NCBI GenBank assembly: GCA_022648685.1
Contig: JALCMW010000002.1
Location: 186,001-250,000 of the forward strand
Direction of reading: 5' to 3'
Source: Bacteroidales bacterium
GTDB lineage: Bacteria; Bacteroidota; Bacteroidia; Bacteroidales; UBA932
DNA length: 64,000 nucleotides
This document shows, piece by piece, positions 45,707 to 55,657 of this stretch (position 1 is its first letter; each line of letters begins with the position of its first letter). Below the pieces are notes generated by a model. The model was not told the DNA's origin. It made no database searches and worked only from the letters and a program-made list of their open reading frames with translations. The position numbers were made by a program, and so were the translations under genes.

Positions 45707-47185
45707 TTAATAAGAGCGGGCGAAAATCACCCTTCTGTGTGAAGGCTTGCCGGAATAGATGCACTTCCCCTCCTCTTCGCAAACAGCTGAATCAATAGGA
45801 ATACACCTGATCGTAGCTTTCGTTTCTTCCTGGATTTTAGCTTCAGTCTCTTCGGTCCCGTCCCAATGGCACAAGAGGAACCCTCCCTGCTCGATGCGGC
45901 TTTTGAATTCATCCCATGTATCAACCTTGAAGATATTATCGTCCCTGAACTTGAGAGCTTTGGCATAAATATTCTTTTGAATATCCCCAAGCAAGATATC
46001 TATTCTTTCATCCAGACCTTCTACAGGAACAGTGAACTTCTCCAAAGTATCTCTTCGATGAACCTCAACAGTACCGGCAGCTAGATCCCTGGGACCTGCA
46101 GCAATACGGACAGGAACGCCCTTGAGTTCCCATTCGGCAAATTTGAATCCCGGACGCAAAGTATCACGGTCATCAATTTTGGCCGAATGGCCCTTTGCTT
46201 CAAGAGCCTTCTTGATTCGATCCATTACTTCCAGTATAGCCGCGTGTTCTTCGTCCGTTTTGAAGATCGGAACCATAACTACTTGTATGGGAGCAATCAC
46301 AGGCGGCAGCACAAGCCCGTTGTCATCACCATGTGCCATTACAAGGGCACCCATAAGCCTTGTGGACGTGCCCCATGATGTAGCCCATACATATTGGAGA
46401 TTGCCGTCTTTGTCGGCAAATTTCACATCAAAGGATTTGGCGAAATTCTGTCCCAGGAAATGGGAGGTACCGGCCTGGAGAGCCTTTCCGTCTTGCATCA
46501 TTGCTTCTATCGACAAAGTATCCAACGCTCCGGCAAATCTCTCATGGGGCGACTTGTGGCCGACAACGACAGGCAGGCTCAGGTAATTCCTGGCGAAATC
46601 AGCATAAACGTTCACCATGCGCATAGCCTCTTCACGTGCCTCCTGCTCCGTTGCATGAGCCGTATGGCCCTCCTGCCACAAAAACTCGGTGGTACGGAGA
46701 AATAACCGGGTCCTCATTTCCCATCTTACCACATTCGCCCATTGATTGCACAGGATAGGAAGATCCCTCCATGATTTTATCCAATTTTTGTATGTGCTCC
46801 ATATTATCGTTTCGGATGTAGGTCTGACTATCAATTCCTCCTCAAGTTTGGCGGAAGGATCAACAACGACGCCTGGACCGTCAGGATTATTCATCAAACG
46901 ATGATGGGTCACCACGGCACATTCCTTGGCGAACCCTGCCACGTGCTCTGCTTCCTTGCTAAAAAAAGATTTAGGGATAAACAACGGAAAATAAGCATTC
47001 TGGACTCCTGTACTCTTGAACATATCATCCATGAGCCTCTGCATTTTTTCCCATATTGCATAACCGTAAGGCTTGATCACCATGCACCCGCGTACAGGAG
47101 ACTGTTCGGCGAGATCGGCTTTTACAACAAGATCATTATACCACTGAGAATAATTCTCGGCCCTGCTTGTAATTTCTTTTGCCAT
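45707..47185 (-). CDS. proS: proline--tRNA ligase, archaeal/eukaryal type
   Basis: The 492-residue class II synthetase is of the short type without the bacterial editing insert. Blocks: [33 protein letters not shown], motif 2 with [20 protein letters not shown], and motif 3 with [20 protein letters not shown]. The C-terminal end includes [11 protein letters not shown], a zinc-type cysteine set of this class. It is the first gene of proS-DUF3078-tilS. I found no TAnnTTTG box in the 157 bases upstream. Confidence 0.96.
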   Translation of the reverse strand: MAKEITSRAENYSQWYNDLVVKADLAEQSPVRGCMVIKPYGYAIWEKMQRLMDDMFKSTGVQNAYFPLFIPKSFFSKEAEHVAGFAKECAVVTHHRLMNNPDGPGVVVDPSAKLEEELIVRPTSETIIWSTYKNWIKSWRDLPILCNQWANVVRWEMRTRLFLRTTEFLWQEGHTAHATEQEAREEAMRMVNVYADFARNYLSLPVVVGHKSPHERFAGALDTLSIEAMMQDGKALQAGTSHFLGQNFAKSFDVKFADKDGNLQYVWATSWGTSTRLMGALVMAHGDDNGLVLPPVIAPIQVVMVPIFKTDEEHAAILEVMDRIKKALEAKGHSAKIDDRDTLRPGFKFAEWELKGVPVRIAAGPRDLAAGTVEVHRRDTLEKFTVPVEGLDERIDILLGDIQKNIYAKALKFRDDNIFKVDTWDEFKSRIEQGGFLLCHWDGTEETEAKIQEETKATIRCIPIDSAVCEEEGKCIYSGKPSHRRVIFARSY

Positions 47186-47329
47186 TGAAATATTGATTAA
47201 TTACCAATTTTTGATTAATATTGTGAAGTTGTTGAATCAGGCAAGGTATAGAACTTGCAGCTATTTCTTTCAAGTAAAATAACATCGTTTCAACAACGAC
47301 TGCGAATATACGAAATTATATTAAAATAT

Positions 47330-47334
47330 AGGAG
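47330..47334 (+). promoter_or_regulatory. Shine-Dalgarno of the YW-rich lipoprotein gene
   Basis: AGGAG eight bases before the ATG at 47343. Clear Shine-Dalgarno sequences are rare in this window, so this one is worth noting and supports the start. Confidence 0.6.
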
Positions 47335-47342
47335 ATTCTATT

Positions 47343-48605
47343 ATGAAAACGCACATCACACCGATCCTTGCAGTGCTTCTGGCCCTGACTTCTTGCGGTT
47401 CAGCTGCACAATACGCCTCATACACTTCCACCAGGGAATATGAAGACGGAATCTACTATAAACCGAAACCTGTAACAAACAAAAACGTCAGTATGGACAG
47501 GACTGACAGATGGAAAACGGATTCTCTGGTACAAGAGACTAAGAATTCCACTATCTTCCTCAAAAGCGGACAAAACGATACTCTTTTTATCCCTGACAAT
47601 ATGTCAGCGAAATTCGAGTTCAGCAAAAACAGCGGTACTACAGTTACCGTAAGCAAGAATCCGTCATACTATTACGATCCGCTTTATTCAATGGATCCGA
47701 ATTTCTACAGCCCTCTGTACTTCAATTCATGGTATTGGAGTCCCGGGTTTTCCATAAACTGGGGCGTAAATCCGTGGTACTATTCGGGTATATACGATCC
47801 TTGGTATTGGAACAATTGGTATTGGAATTCCTGGGCTTACAGTCCTTGGTACTACGATTACGGAATGTATAATCCGTGGTACTGGGACGGAGGATATCTT
47901 TACGGATGGTACGGAGGCGGTTATGACGGATGGTACGATGGCCGTCATGATCGTGGAAGCCGGTATGCCGACAGTCGCAAAGCGACTTATTGGGGCCCTA
48001 GAAATTCCACCGAAGGCTCGTCTCTTTACAATCGAAGCGGATCGCTGTCTCGTTCAAGTTCGGCAGGCAGAATCGGAACAAGTTCGTCTGCATCAAGGGT
48101 CTATTCCGGAGTTTCAAGAAGCAGGACCAATACGTCGGCAGCGACAAGAAGCGGATACACATCAAGAAATGGATATACGTCCGTTTCAAGGTCCGGCTAC
48201 ACTCCGGTGACAAGAACGGGCAGAACGACATCCTCACAAAGCAATATGAACTACCAGAGGAATATGCCAAGTAATTCCAGGGCTGCTTCCAGGATCGGAA
48301 GCAATATCTCCGGAAACAATATCGTTAATTACAGAAGACCGGCTTCAACGTCATCTTCCCGTTATTCAAGGTCCTCATCTTATTCGAATTCATCTTCCGG
48401 ATCCAATTATAAAAATAATTCCAATTCATATGAAAGGAATTCGGAATCAAACAATTACAACAGGAGCGGAAGCTATTCGGGAGGAGCTGTGAGAAGTTCG
48501 GGAACAAGCAGAAGCAGCAGCGTCAGCAGAAGTTCATATTCCGGAGGAGGTTCGGGTTCATCAAGATCCGGTTCGACCTCGGGAGGAGGAGCAAGAAGAC
48601 GTTAA
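47343..48605 (+). CDS. Tyr/Trp-rich lipoprotein, unknown function
   Basis: The 420-residue product has a lipoprotein signal (ILAVLLALTSCGS; lipid-bearing Cys18). A folded-looking stretch (about 30-110) follows, then a region (about 118-200) dominated by Trp and Tyr in PWYY/PWYW repeats with Asn, Gly and Asp. From about 215 to the end it is Ser/Arg/Gly/Asn-rich low complexity ending GGGARRR. I do not recognise a family. It is 21 bases before a FadL-like porin gene and likely in the same operon, so it may be a surface lipoprotein working with that channel. Confidence 0.75.
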   Translation: MKTHITPILAVLLALTSCGSAAQYASYTSTREYEDGIYYKPKPVTNKNVSMDRTDRWKTDSLVQETKNSTIFLKSGQNDTLFIPDNMSAKFEFSKNSGTTVTVSKNPSYYYDPLYSMDPNFYSPLYFNSWYWSPGFSINWGVNPWYYSGIYDPWYWNNWYWNSWAYSPWYYDYGMYNPWYWDGGYLYGWYGGGYDGWYDGRHDRGSRYADSRKATYWGPRNSTEGSSLYNRSGSLSRSSSAGRIGTSSSASRVYSGVSRSRTNTSAATRSGYTSRNGYTSVSRSGYTPVTRTGRTTSSQSNMNYQRNMPSNSRAASRIGSNISGNNIVNYRRPASTSSSRYSRSSSYSNSSSGSNYKNNSNSYERNSESNNYNRSGSYSGGAVRSSGTSRSSSVSRSSYSGGGSGSSRSGSTSGGGARRR

Positions 48606-48626
48606 ATTATTTTTATCTATCCGATT

Positions 48627-50216
48627 ATGAAAAAAACAGCAATTTTACTTTTACTGTCTATCATAGCAGTAAATGCAGGAGCTCAAGATATGTATGATGC
48701 CATAAGATACGGAACCAACGACTACAAAGGCTCCGCCAGAAGTATGGGAATGGGAAATGCCATGACCGCAGTAGGAGGAGATATCGGTAGCATAACTTTC
48801 AACCCTGCAGGTTCGGCTATCTCCAATTTTTCGCAGATTACATTGTCTCCAGGATTTTCAATAGCGTCAAGCAAAGCTTATTATTCGCCTGTCGCCGGTT
48901 CAGGGAACAGTTACAGACGGACAGATAGTTATTCTAAAATGACAATGCCGAATTTCGGCTTCATATTGAATTACAATACTGGAGAAAGCGGACTTAAAGC
49001 CGTATCCTTCAGTATCGTTGGAAACCAGACGAATAATTACCTCAAGACAATATCCGCGGGAGCCACCAATGGACAGACGTCAATTCTGGGAGCAATGGCA
49101 TACGGAGCAGGAGGATATGAGTCTTCGGCACTCAACAGCGATGACTCTTACTATAACGGCAATATTCCGTGGCAATCGATTCTGGCATATCAATCCGGAA
49201 TGATTGCGACTTTCGGCTCCAATACAAATAAATACATAGGAGCGTCTGAAAAGCTTTTTTCCGATAATACTATTTCAATCGCAGGACCGTTGTCTCAGAA
49301 ATACGGACAGAGAGTAAGCGGGAATAAATACGACGTGGTATTCAATCTCGGGTTCAATATCAATGATATCCTCTATCTTGGAGCCAATCTCGGTGTGACA
49401 TCCATCGATTACACTTATGACAATTATTTCAAGGAATATGCAGTTGATCCGTCTGATTTCGAGCTGGAATTCAGCGGCGGAGCGAAAACCAATTTCTACA
49501 GTAGCAGATACAGATACGCTTATGACGCCAACGGGACCGGAATTTATGGAAAAATCGGATTCATACTGACTCCTTTCTACGGTTTGAGATTAGGCGCGGC
49601 CATCCAGACACCTACAACCATTGAAATCACTGAACACTGGAGTTCGGCAGCGGATACTTATTATACCGATTCGCAATATGACGCAAGTGCACAGACTCCG
49701 AGGGGCGAATACACATATAGGCTGAGGACTCCTTACAGGGCGAATGCCGGAATAGCATATACTTTCGGGAAATACGGCCTGATTAGTGCCGATTATGAAA
49801 TCTGCGATTACAGTACTATGAAATTCATGGAAAAAGATTCCGGTGACAATTCCGCTTTCGACGATGTAAATGATAACATAAAAGATTATACGAGAGTTTC
49901 ACAGATGCTGCGCCTTGGAGCGGAAATAAGAATAGTTCCGGAATTCGCCTTGAGAGGCGGTTATGACATGTCGACATCTCCGGAAAGGAGCATAGGTACT
50001 AAGAAGAAAGCATTTTCCTTCGGATTGGGATATGATTCAAAAGGTCCTTTCTTTACAGACATAGCATGCAAACACACTAAATATGCCAATGAATATATTG
50101 CACCTTACGCAGATTATATTCTGGACAACGCAAACAATGTAGTCACCTATTCTCCGGAGATATTGAACAAAGCCGGTTTATGGGATGTCGTATGGACAGT
50201 CGGATTAAGATTCTAA
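48627..50216 (+). CDS. OmpP1/FadL-like outer-membrane porin
   Basis: The 529-residue barrel has a signal peptide (MKKTAILLLLSIIAVNAGA) and the FadL-family start DMYDAIRYGTNDYKGSARSM with MGNAMTAVGGDIGSITFNPAG, the plug segment. Many amphipathic strands follow, with PFYGLRLGAAIQTPTTIEITE and an aromatic C-terminus (WTVGLRF). FadL proteins pass hydrophobic substrates such as fatty acids across the outer membrane. The stop overlaps the stop of the convergent wbqC gene by three bases. Confidence 0.88.
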   Translation: MKKTAILLLLSIIAVNAGAQDMYDAIRYGTNDYKGSARSMGMGNAMTAVGGDIGSITFNPAGSAISNFSQITLSPGFSIASSKAYYSPVAGSGNSYRRTDSYSKMTMPNFGFILNYNTGESGLKAVSFSIVGNQTNNYLKTISAGATNGQTSILGAMAYGAGGYESSALNSDDSYYNGNIPWQSILAYQSGMIATFGSNTNKYIGASEKLFSDNTISIAGPLSQKYGQRVSGNKYDVVFNLGFNINDILYLGANLGVTSIDYTYDNYFKEYAVDPSDFELEFSGGAKTNFYSSRYRYAYDANGTGIYGKIGFILTPFYGLRLGAAIQTPTTIEITEHWSSAADTYYTDSQYDASAQTPRGEYTYRLRTPYRANAGIAYTFGKYGLISADYEICDYSTMKFMEKDSGDNSAFDDVNDNIKDYTRVSQMLRLGAEIRIVPEFALRGGYDMSTSPERSIGTKKKAFSFGLGYDSKGPFFTDIACKHTKYANEYIAPYADYILDNANNVVTYSPEILNKAGLWDVVWTVGLRF

Positions 50217-50866
50217 ACTTTTTTCAGATACAGGATGGAATCCGGACCTTCGTTGAAAAGAAGGTCCATAATGGACAAATTGGGAATAAAGCCGTATTTT
50301 CCGGAAAAGACCTGGAAGTACGGCTTTTCCAGTTGCATGGAATGAAGGATATCGTTATGCTTTTTAGGATGAATCACATCCCTGAAATCTTCTCCATAAA
50401 GAGAAGAACCCGAATCCGGTCCTGTAAAATCTTCCGTGAGCGAGATATCGGCTTTGATTCCTGTTTTGGCAAGAAAGAAGTCAAGCAAAGCCATATTCAG
50501 ATCGAAAAGCTTTTCTTTTTTCGATTCGAGTATGGCAAATAATTCATCCTTGTAATAATCGAAATAGGCTGAAGTCTCATATGCAGATATGATTGCCCGT
50601 TCCGTCTTTACCAGCCAACCTGAAGAATAATCGATCTTTATGTCGCATACCGGCAATTGATATGTCCCGCCTTCATGCACTACTGGCACGGAAAGAGACT
50701 GGACACCATCAGCCGCATAAAAACGGCATCTGTTTCTGTATGATTGCTTTTGGTAATTTTCGCAGGCTTCGATATATACCCTCGAAGGTTTTCCTTCAAT
50801 TGAAAAATCTTCTGCTATGACAGCGAAATACTCGACAGGAGGAAAATATGCAGTACTTAAAAGCAC
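50213..50866 (-). CDS. WbqC family protein
   Basis: The 217-residue cytoplasmic protein matches the WbqC family: LLSTAYFPPVEYFAVIA at the start, ACENYQKQSYRNRCRF, LSVPVVHEG, IDYSSGWLVKTERAIISAY. Family members occur in polysaccharide or lipopolysaccharide clusters, with a suggested role in sugar-amine modification; the reaction is not established. It starts with GTG at 50866, sharing one base with the lpxA stop (TAGTG), so it is coupled to the lipid A operon. Confidence 0.85.
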   Translation of the reverse strand: MLLSTAYFPPVEYFAVIAEDFSIEGKPSRVYIEACENYQKQSYRNRCRFYAADGVQSLSVPVVHEGGTYQLPVCDIKIDYSSGWLVKTERAIISAYETSAYFDYYKDELFAILESKKEKLFDLNMALLDFFLAKTGIKADISLTEDFTGPDSGSSLYGEDFRDVIHPKKHNDILHSMQLEKPYFQVFSGKYGFIPNLSIMDLLFNEGPDSILYLKKV

Positions 50867-51678
50867 TATTCGAAATCGCCTTTTTCGTTAGGTTCGCTTG
50901 CACGTATGATTCCCCTCTTGGAATTCTTTATGAAAGAAAGGATTTCATTCTTTTCTTCGGATTCAGGAAAACCGGCTTCAACCTTTGCACAGCCATCGGT
51001 TATATTATATCCCTGAAAATATATCGTATCGTATATATCTTTGATATTTCTTATGACTTCCGAAGGGAACCCCCTTCTGCGAAGGCCGACAATATTCACT
51101 CCGGCATAACAGATAGGATCGCGGCCGCAAAGAACGTAAGGTGGTATATCCTTATTGATTTTAGAGGCCCCGCCTACCATGGCATGTTTTCCTATTTTCG
51201 AAAACTGATGGGCTTTAGCCCCTCCTCCGAGAATAGCCCAGTCATCGACATCCGTCTCTCCGGCAATCCCGACGAAACTGACAAGGATACAATGATTACC
51301 AACCCGGCAATCGTGAGCCACATGCACATACGACATTATAAGCGAGTCATCACCTATCAATGTCTTGGCCTTGCCGCTGGCTGCCGTGCCTCTGTTTATG
51401 GTAGCACATTCCCTTATTGTGACGTTGTCACCTATAACCACATACGATTCTTCTCCGGAAAACTTGAGGTCCTGGGGTATTGCCCCGACAACGGCACCCG
51501 GAAAAATCTCGCAATTTTTACCTATTCTCACATAAGAAAAAATAACGGCATGGGGAAGAATCTTGCAACCATCTCCGATTTCCACATTGTCATCTATGAA
51601 AGCATATGGCCCGATTTCAATATTATCGCCAAGAACAGCTTTCGGACTGACTGTGGCAAGAGGATGTATTTTATTCAT
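50866..51678 (-). CDS. lpxA: UDP-N-acetylglucosamine O-acyltransferase
   Basis: LpxA makes the first step of lipid A. The 270-residue protein is a left-handed beta-helix of hexapeptide repeats (IGPYAFIDDNVEIGDGCKI and so on). The catalytic histidine is His122 in SYVHVAHDCRVGNHC. The C-terminal helical domain begins near GLRRRGFPSEVIRNIKD. It follows lpxC by seven bases and precedes wbqC. Confidence 0.96.
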   Translation of the reverse strand: MNKIHPLATVSPKAVLGDNIEIGPYAFIDDNVEIGDGCKILPHAVIFSYVRIGKNCEIFPGAVVGAIPQDLKFSGEESYVVIGDNVTIRECATINRGTAASGKAKTLIGDDSLIMSYVHVAHDCRVGNHCILVSFVGIAGETDVDDWAILGGGAKAHQFSKIGKHAMVGGASKINKDIPPYVLCGRDPICYAGVNIVGLRRRGFPSEVIRNIKDIYDTIYFQGYNITDGCAKVEAGFPESEEKNEILSFIKNSKRGIIRASEPNEKGDFE

Positions 51679-51685
51679 GATTTAA

Positions 51686-52600
51686 TTATTTCAGCAGCTT
51701 CCTTACGGCCTTGGCTGCATTAGTATTAATTGTATGTCCGGGCTTGAAAGCTGTAATCTTCGCATTGAGATAACCGCCGCAAAGCCTCATATCTCCTATC
51801 AGATCCAAGAGCTTGTGCCTTCCGCATTCATTCGGGAAATAAAGCTCCAGATTGTTGAGATACCCTTTTTCATTGATTTCAAGTTTTGGTATACCGAAGA
51901 GTTTCGATAAGTGCGCCAGCTGTTCTTCTTTTACAGGATGTTCAACTATGACTATGGAATTGTCCACGTCCCCGCCTTTTATCAAATTATTGCTAAACAG
52001 ATATTCTATTTCATGAAAAAAGACGAAGGTGCGGCACGAAGCTATTTCCTTCAGATAATCCATCGACATATTCCATTCCGCTTTCTGGATTCCGAGAACT
52101 TTTGAATTGAAATCGACGGTAAGGTCGTACAAAGGGGAATCGGCAGGCTCGATTTTAAGGTAAGCACCACTGTTTTCATCTTTAACTTCCACACTGTCGG
52201 ACAATTCCAGATATTTTCTTGCTGAGCTCTGCATCTCAAGGCCATCCTTTGCTATGGCTTCGGAATAGAATCTAGCACTTCCGTCAAGGATCGGGACTTC
52301 AACATTGTCTATATCGATAAGAGCATTGTCTACGCCCATTCCCGTAAGAGCAGACATAATATGTTCTATAGTCGCGACCGAGACCCCGTCTTCGGATATG
52401 GTAGTACTTCTGGATGTGGACGATACATTCTCGGCAAGTGCATGCACAATTGCGGATTCTCCCAAATCTGTCCGGCGGAAACGGATTCCCGAATCTTCTT
52501 CGGCCGGTTTTATTATCACCTTTCCTATCTTGCCGGTATGTAAACCTTTACCTTCGAATTCATATTGTTTTTTCAACGTCTGCTGCAACGAAATACTCAT
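51686..52600 (-). CDS. lpxC: UDP-3-O-acyl-GlcNAc deacetylase, not fused to FabZ
   Basis: LpxC performs the committed step of lipid A synthesis in the cytoplasm. The 304-residue zinc enzyme has His80 in TIEHIMSAL, His262 and Asp266 in RHKLLDLIGD, and the catalytic His289 in AFKPGHTINTN. The frame ends in a real stop straight after KAVRKLLK. In Bacteroides and many relatives LpxC is fused to a C-terminal FabZ dehydratase (about 460 residues); here that domain is absent and lpxA follows at once. FabZ must be encoded elsewhere. It is 74 bases after lpxD. Confidence 0.96.
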   Translation of the reverse strand: MSISLQQTLKKQYEFEGKGLHTGKIGKVIIKPAEEDSGIRFRRTDLGESAIVHALAENVSSTSRSTTISEDGVSVATIEHIMSALTGMGVDNALIDIDNVEVPILDGSARFYSEAIAKDGLEMQSSARKYLELSDSVEVKDENSGAYLKIEPADSPLYDLTVDFNSKVLGIQKAEWNMSMDYLKEIASCRTFVFFHEIEYLFSNNLIKGGDVDNSIVIVEHPVKEEQLAHLSKLFGIPKLEINEKGYLNNLELYFPNECGRHKLLDLIGDMRLCGGYLNAKITAFKPGHTINTNAAKAVRKLLK

Positions 52601-52674
52601 GATTGTATGACTATTATAAAGTCCGCAAAGTTAAAAAGTTTTTTGCAGTTACCAAGTACGGCGGATTCATTATC

Positions 52675-53673
52675 TTACTTTTCATCATTTTCGCCGGCTT
52701 TTTTGAACAAAGCATAACTGCGAAAATAAGTTTTGATAGGTATGGCCGGAGATCCCAGCAGCACCTGATCGGATTTACGTATGTTTCCTATTACTCCTGC
52801 CTGTGCCCCGAGGATAGTATGGTCCGCTATTGTCAAATGTCCGGCGACGCCTACCTGCCCGGCAAGGATACAATTCTTTCCGATCTTGGCTGAACCGGCG
52901 ATCCCGCTCTGCGCCGCTATCGCCGTATTGTCGCCTATCTGCACATTATGGGCAATCTGGCACAGATTATCAATCTTGACACCGTTGCCTATAATCGTAG
53001 ACTCCATCTCGGACTTGTCTATGGTAGTGCAGGCACCGATTTCGACATCGTTGCCTATTATCACATTTCCCATATGTTCTATCTTTTCCCAAGAACCGTC
53101 GGGCCTTGGAGCATTTCCGAACCCATCCGAGCCGATAACGGCATTGGAATGGATTATCACATTGTTCCCTATGACCATTCCGGCATAAATCCTCACTCCA
53201 GGATATAAAATACAGTGGGTGCCGATAGTGACATTGTCTCCCACATAAACATTTTCATATATCTTGGTATAATCCCCTATCCTTGCATGGTGCCCCACAT
53301 AAGAAAAATCGCCCAGATAAACTTTCTTTCCGAATTTAGTCGTAAGAAACCATCTGGAACGCAAACCGCGGTGACAGCCTTCGGTATATTTCTTCGAAGC
53401 CACATAATGCAGAAGATCGGCTACTGCCCTGTATGCATCTTCAACACGAACCATTGTCGGTTCAACTTTGTTTTTAGGCTTGAAATCCTTATTGACAAGA
53501 AGGACGGAAGCCTTGCATGTATATACGTAGTGTTCGTATTTTGGATTCGCATAAAAACAAAGAGCCCCCGGCTTCCCATGTTCAATTTTAGCAAAAGTGG
53601 TAACCAGCGCTTCGGGATCACCATCAACCGTTCCTTTCAGAATCTGAGCTAATTGTTTAGCTTTTATCTCCAT
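52675..53673 (-). CDS. lpxD: UDP-3-O-acylglucosamine N-acyltransferase
   Basis: The 332-residue third acyltransferase of lipid A has an N-terminal uridine-binding domain (1-110; [20 protein letters not shown] and [13 protein letters not shown]), then a hexapeptide beta-helix with the catalytic histidine in [19 protein letters not shown], and a short helical end. It is the first gene of lpxD-lpxC-lpxA-wbqC. No TAnnTTTG promoter was found on the minus strand in the 180 bases before it. Confidence 0.95.
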   Translation of the reverse strand: MEIKAKQLAQILKGTVDGDPEALVTTFAKIEHGKPGALCFYANPKYEHYVYTCKASVLLVNKDFKPKNKVEPTMVRVEDAYRAVADLLHYVASKKYTEGCHRGLRSRWFLTTKFGKKVYLGDFSYVGHHARIGDYTKIYENVYVGDNVTIGTHCILYPGVRIYAGMVIGNNVIIHSNAVIGSDGFGNAPRPDGSWEKIEHMGNVIIGNDVEIGACTTIDKSEMESTIIGNGVKIDNLCQIAHNVQIGDNTAIAAQSGIAGSAKIGKNCILAGQVGVAGHLTIADHTILGAQAGVIGNIRKSDQVLLGSPAIPIKTYFRSYALFKKAGENDEK

Positions 53674-53779
53674 AATTACTTTTTAAATAAGTTCGAACTG
53701 CAAATTAAATACATTTTTACGAAATATTAAGAAATTATAAGATAAACACGACGATTTTCGTAATATCAAATTAATTTTC

Positions 53780-53787
53780 TATCTTTG
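53780..53787 (+). promoter_or_regulatory. -7 box for the rimP-nusA-infB operon
   Basis: TATCTTTG matches TAnnTTTG, 70 bases before rimP. The -33 position (53757-53760) reads TTCG, one base off TTTG, with 19-base spacing. Confidence 0.6.
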
Positions 53788-53808
53788 CAGACGGGAAGGA
53801 GATTGTGA

Positions 53809-53843
53809 GATAGAGGACGGAAAGTCCCCTATCTTTTCTTTTT
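53809..53843 (+). terminator. terminator-like hairpin in the rimP leader (possible attenuator)
   Basis: GATAGAGGAC (53809-53818) pairs with GTCCCCTATC (53824-53833) across a GGAAA loop, with one A-C mismatch, and is followed by TTTTCTTTTT (53834-53843). It lies between the promoter and the rimP ATG at 53858, so it would cut off the operon unless bypassed. Because the operon makes NusA, which modulates termination, autoregulation by attenuation is an attractive reading, but it is inference. Confidence 0.6.
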
Positions 53844-53857
53844 ATTATAGGTACGAT

Positions 53858-54322
53858 ATGGATAAAAAAGATATAGAAAGCAAAATAGCCCCATTCATAA
53901 TTTCAATGGGATGCTTCATAGTGGATATCGGAATAAAAGGCGATAACGAAATAACTGTTACCGTGGATAATGAAACAGGTTCAATATCCATGGATGATTG
54001 CGTCATGATCAGCAATGAATTCGAAAAACAATTCGACAGGAATTCTGAAGATTATTCCCTGACAGTAACTTCCGCCGGACTGGATCAGCCGTTCAAAATA
54101 CTGAAACAGTTCGAAAAAGCAATGGGAACTTCAGTGGAAGTCTGGATAAAAGGGGGACAGAAAATCACCGGAATTCTTGTCAAGGCCGACGAAAAAGAAA
54201 TTTCCGTAAAGCACGAAGTGACGGAAAAAGCGGAGAATAAAAAGAAAAAATATATTACGGAACGTACCGACACCTTCCTTATGTCTGAAGTGAATTCGGT
54301 GAAACCGTCCATTGAATTATAA
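53858..54322 (+). CDS. rimP: ribosome maturation factor RimP
   Basis: RimP helps mature the 30S subunit. The 154-residue protein has the expected pattern: IGIKGDNEITVTVDNETGSISMDDC, YSLTVTSAGLDQPFK (the conserved SSPGLDRPL box in variant form) and a C-terminal Sm-like domain (GILVKADEKEISVKHEV) with a short basic insert. It is the first gene of the operon and is followed by nusA after 37 bases, as in most bacteria. Confidence 0.93.
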   Translation: MDKKDIESKIAPFIISMGCFIVDIGIKGDNEITVTVDNETGSISMDDCVMISNEFEKQFDRNSEDYSLTVTSAGLDQPFKILKQFEKAMGTSVEVWIKGGQKITGILVKADEKEISVKHEVTEKAENKKKKYITERTDTFLMSEVNSVKPSIEL

Positions 54323-54359
54323 TGCAATAATCCGGAATGATAAAAATATAAATACCAAA

Positions 54360-55628
54360 ATGGAAAAAGAAAATGAAATAACCCTTATTGATGCTTTCAA
54401 AGACTTCAAAGAGGAGAAAAACATCGACAGACCTGTCATGATGGGCGTCTTGAAAGATGTCTTCATGACTCAGATAACAAAGACCTACGGGTCTCCCGAC
54501 AATTTCGATGTCATAATCAATGTAGATAAGGGTGACTGCGAAATATACCAGAATTTCGATATCGTCGAAAACGTGGAAAATCCGAATACCCAGATGACTC
54601 TTGAGGATGTAGCAAAAGAAACCGGGGACGATGATTACGAATTGGGTGATACATATACGAAGAAACTGAGCCTGCAATCATTCGGGAGAAGAGGAATATT
54701 GAATATCCGCCAGAACCTCCAGGGCCGCATCATGGATATAGAAAAAGCCAACGTGTTCAAAAAATACAATGACATGATCGGCGAAATCTTTACCGGCGAA
54801 ATATATCAGACCTGGTCAAAGGAAGTACTTATCCTGGACGAAAACGGCAATGAGCTGAGACTTCCGAAAACCGAACAGATCCCTGGTGAACGTTTCAAGA
54901 AAAACGATACAGTAAGGGCGATAATCAAAAGTGTTGAAATGAAAAACAACACTACACCATATATCGTTCTTTCAAGGACATCAAATGAGTTCCTTGAAAA
55001 GTTGTTTGAAGCGGAAGTACCGGAAATATATGACGGTATAATAACGATAAAAAAAGTTGTACGAATCCCAGGAGAACGGTCGAAAGTAGCCGTGGAATCA
55101 TACGATGAAAGAATCGATCCTATCGGAGCCTGTATCGGTGTCAAAGGATCCAGAATAATAGGTATAGTAAGAGAATTACGCAATGAAAACATTGATGTAA
55201 TCCAATGGACCGGCAATACGCAGCTCCTCATCCAGAGAGCTCTCAGCCCCGCGAAAATATCTTCCGTGGATCTGGGAGAAAATCCGGAAGACAAAATAAA
55301 AGTTTACATGCAGCCTGACGAAGTCAAGAAAGGCATCGGCAAGGGCGGCTGCAACATCAAACTTGCAGGCATGCTCGTCGGCCGTGAGATCGAAGTCTGG
55401 AGGGAACTTCCTAAAGACGAAGCTTCCGAAGAGGAAGAAGACGTTCTTTTAAGCGAATTCAGTAATGAGATCGATCAATGGATAATAGACAAATTGGAAG
55501 CGATCGGCTGCGATACAGCAAAAAGCGTCCTTGCCCTTTCACAAGCCGATGTGGCTAAAAGAGCGGATCTCGAAGACGAAACCGTTGCGGATGTCTTCAA
55601 GATACTTAATGCGGAATTTGAAAATTAA
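54360..55628 (+). CDS. nusA: transcription termination/antitermination factor NusA
   Basis: NusA binds RNA polymerase and controls pausing, termination and antitermination. The 422-residue protein starts at ATG 54360 ([17 protein letters not shown]); upstream in-frame codons do not fit. It has the N-terminal polymerase-binding domain, an S1 domain ([20 protein letters not shown]), and KH domains with [34 protein letters not shown] and [16 protein letters not shown] short acidic C-terminal helix-hairpin stretch ([16 protein letters not shown]) ends it. Confidence 0.96.
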   Translation: MEKENEITLIDAFKDFKEEKNIDRPVMMGVLKDVFMTQITKTYGSPDNFDVIINVDKGDCEIYQNFDIVENVENPNTQMTLEDVAKETGDDDYELGDTYTKKLSLQSFGRRGILNIRQNLQGRIMDIEKANVFKKYNDMIGEIFTGEIYQTWSKEVLILDENGNELRLPKTEQIPGERFKKNDTVRAIIKSVEMKNNTTPYIVLSRTSNEFLEKLFEAEVPEIYDGIITIKKVVRIPGERSKVAVESYDERIDPIGACIGVKGSRIIGIVRELRNENIDVIQWTGNTQLLIQRALSPAKISSVDLGENPEDKIKVYMQPDEVKKGIGKGGCNIKLAGMLVGREIEVWRELPKDEASEEEEDVLLSEFSNEIDQWIIDKLEAIGCDTAKSVLALSQADVAKRADLEDETVADVFKILNAEFEN

Positions 55629-55657
55629 TCGTAGCTGAAATAAAAAAAGGATATCAT

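Noticed and set aside
50848..51723. 291-codon plus-strand frame preceded by an AGGAGG-like site
   Set aside because: It lies antisense to lpxA and the start of wbqC, which are clear. The protein is Phe/Tyr/Arg-rich with no family features, and the Shine-Dalgarno look-alike falls inside wbqC coding sequence.
53809..53833. Resemblance of GGAAAGTCC to the RNase P RNA core
   Set aside because: Only a few bases match and the surrounding structure of RNase P RNA is absent; the hairpin and T-run explain the sequence better.
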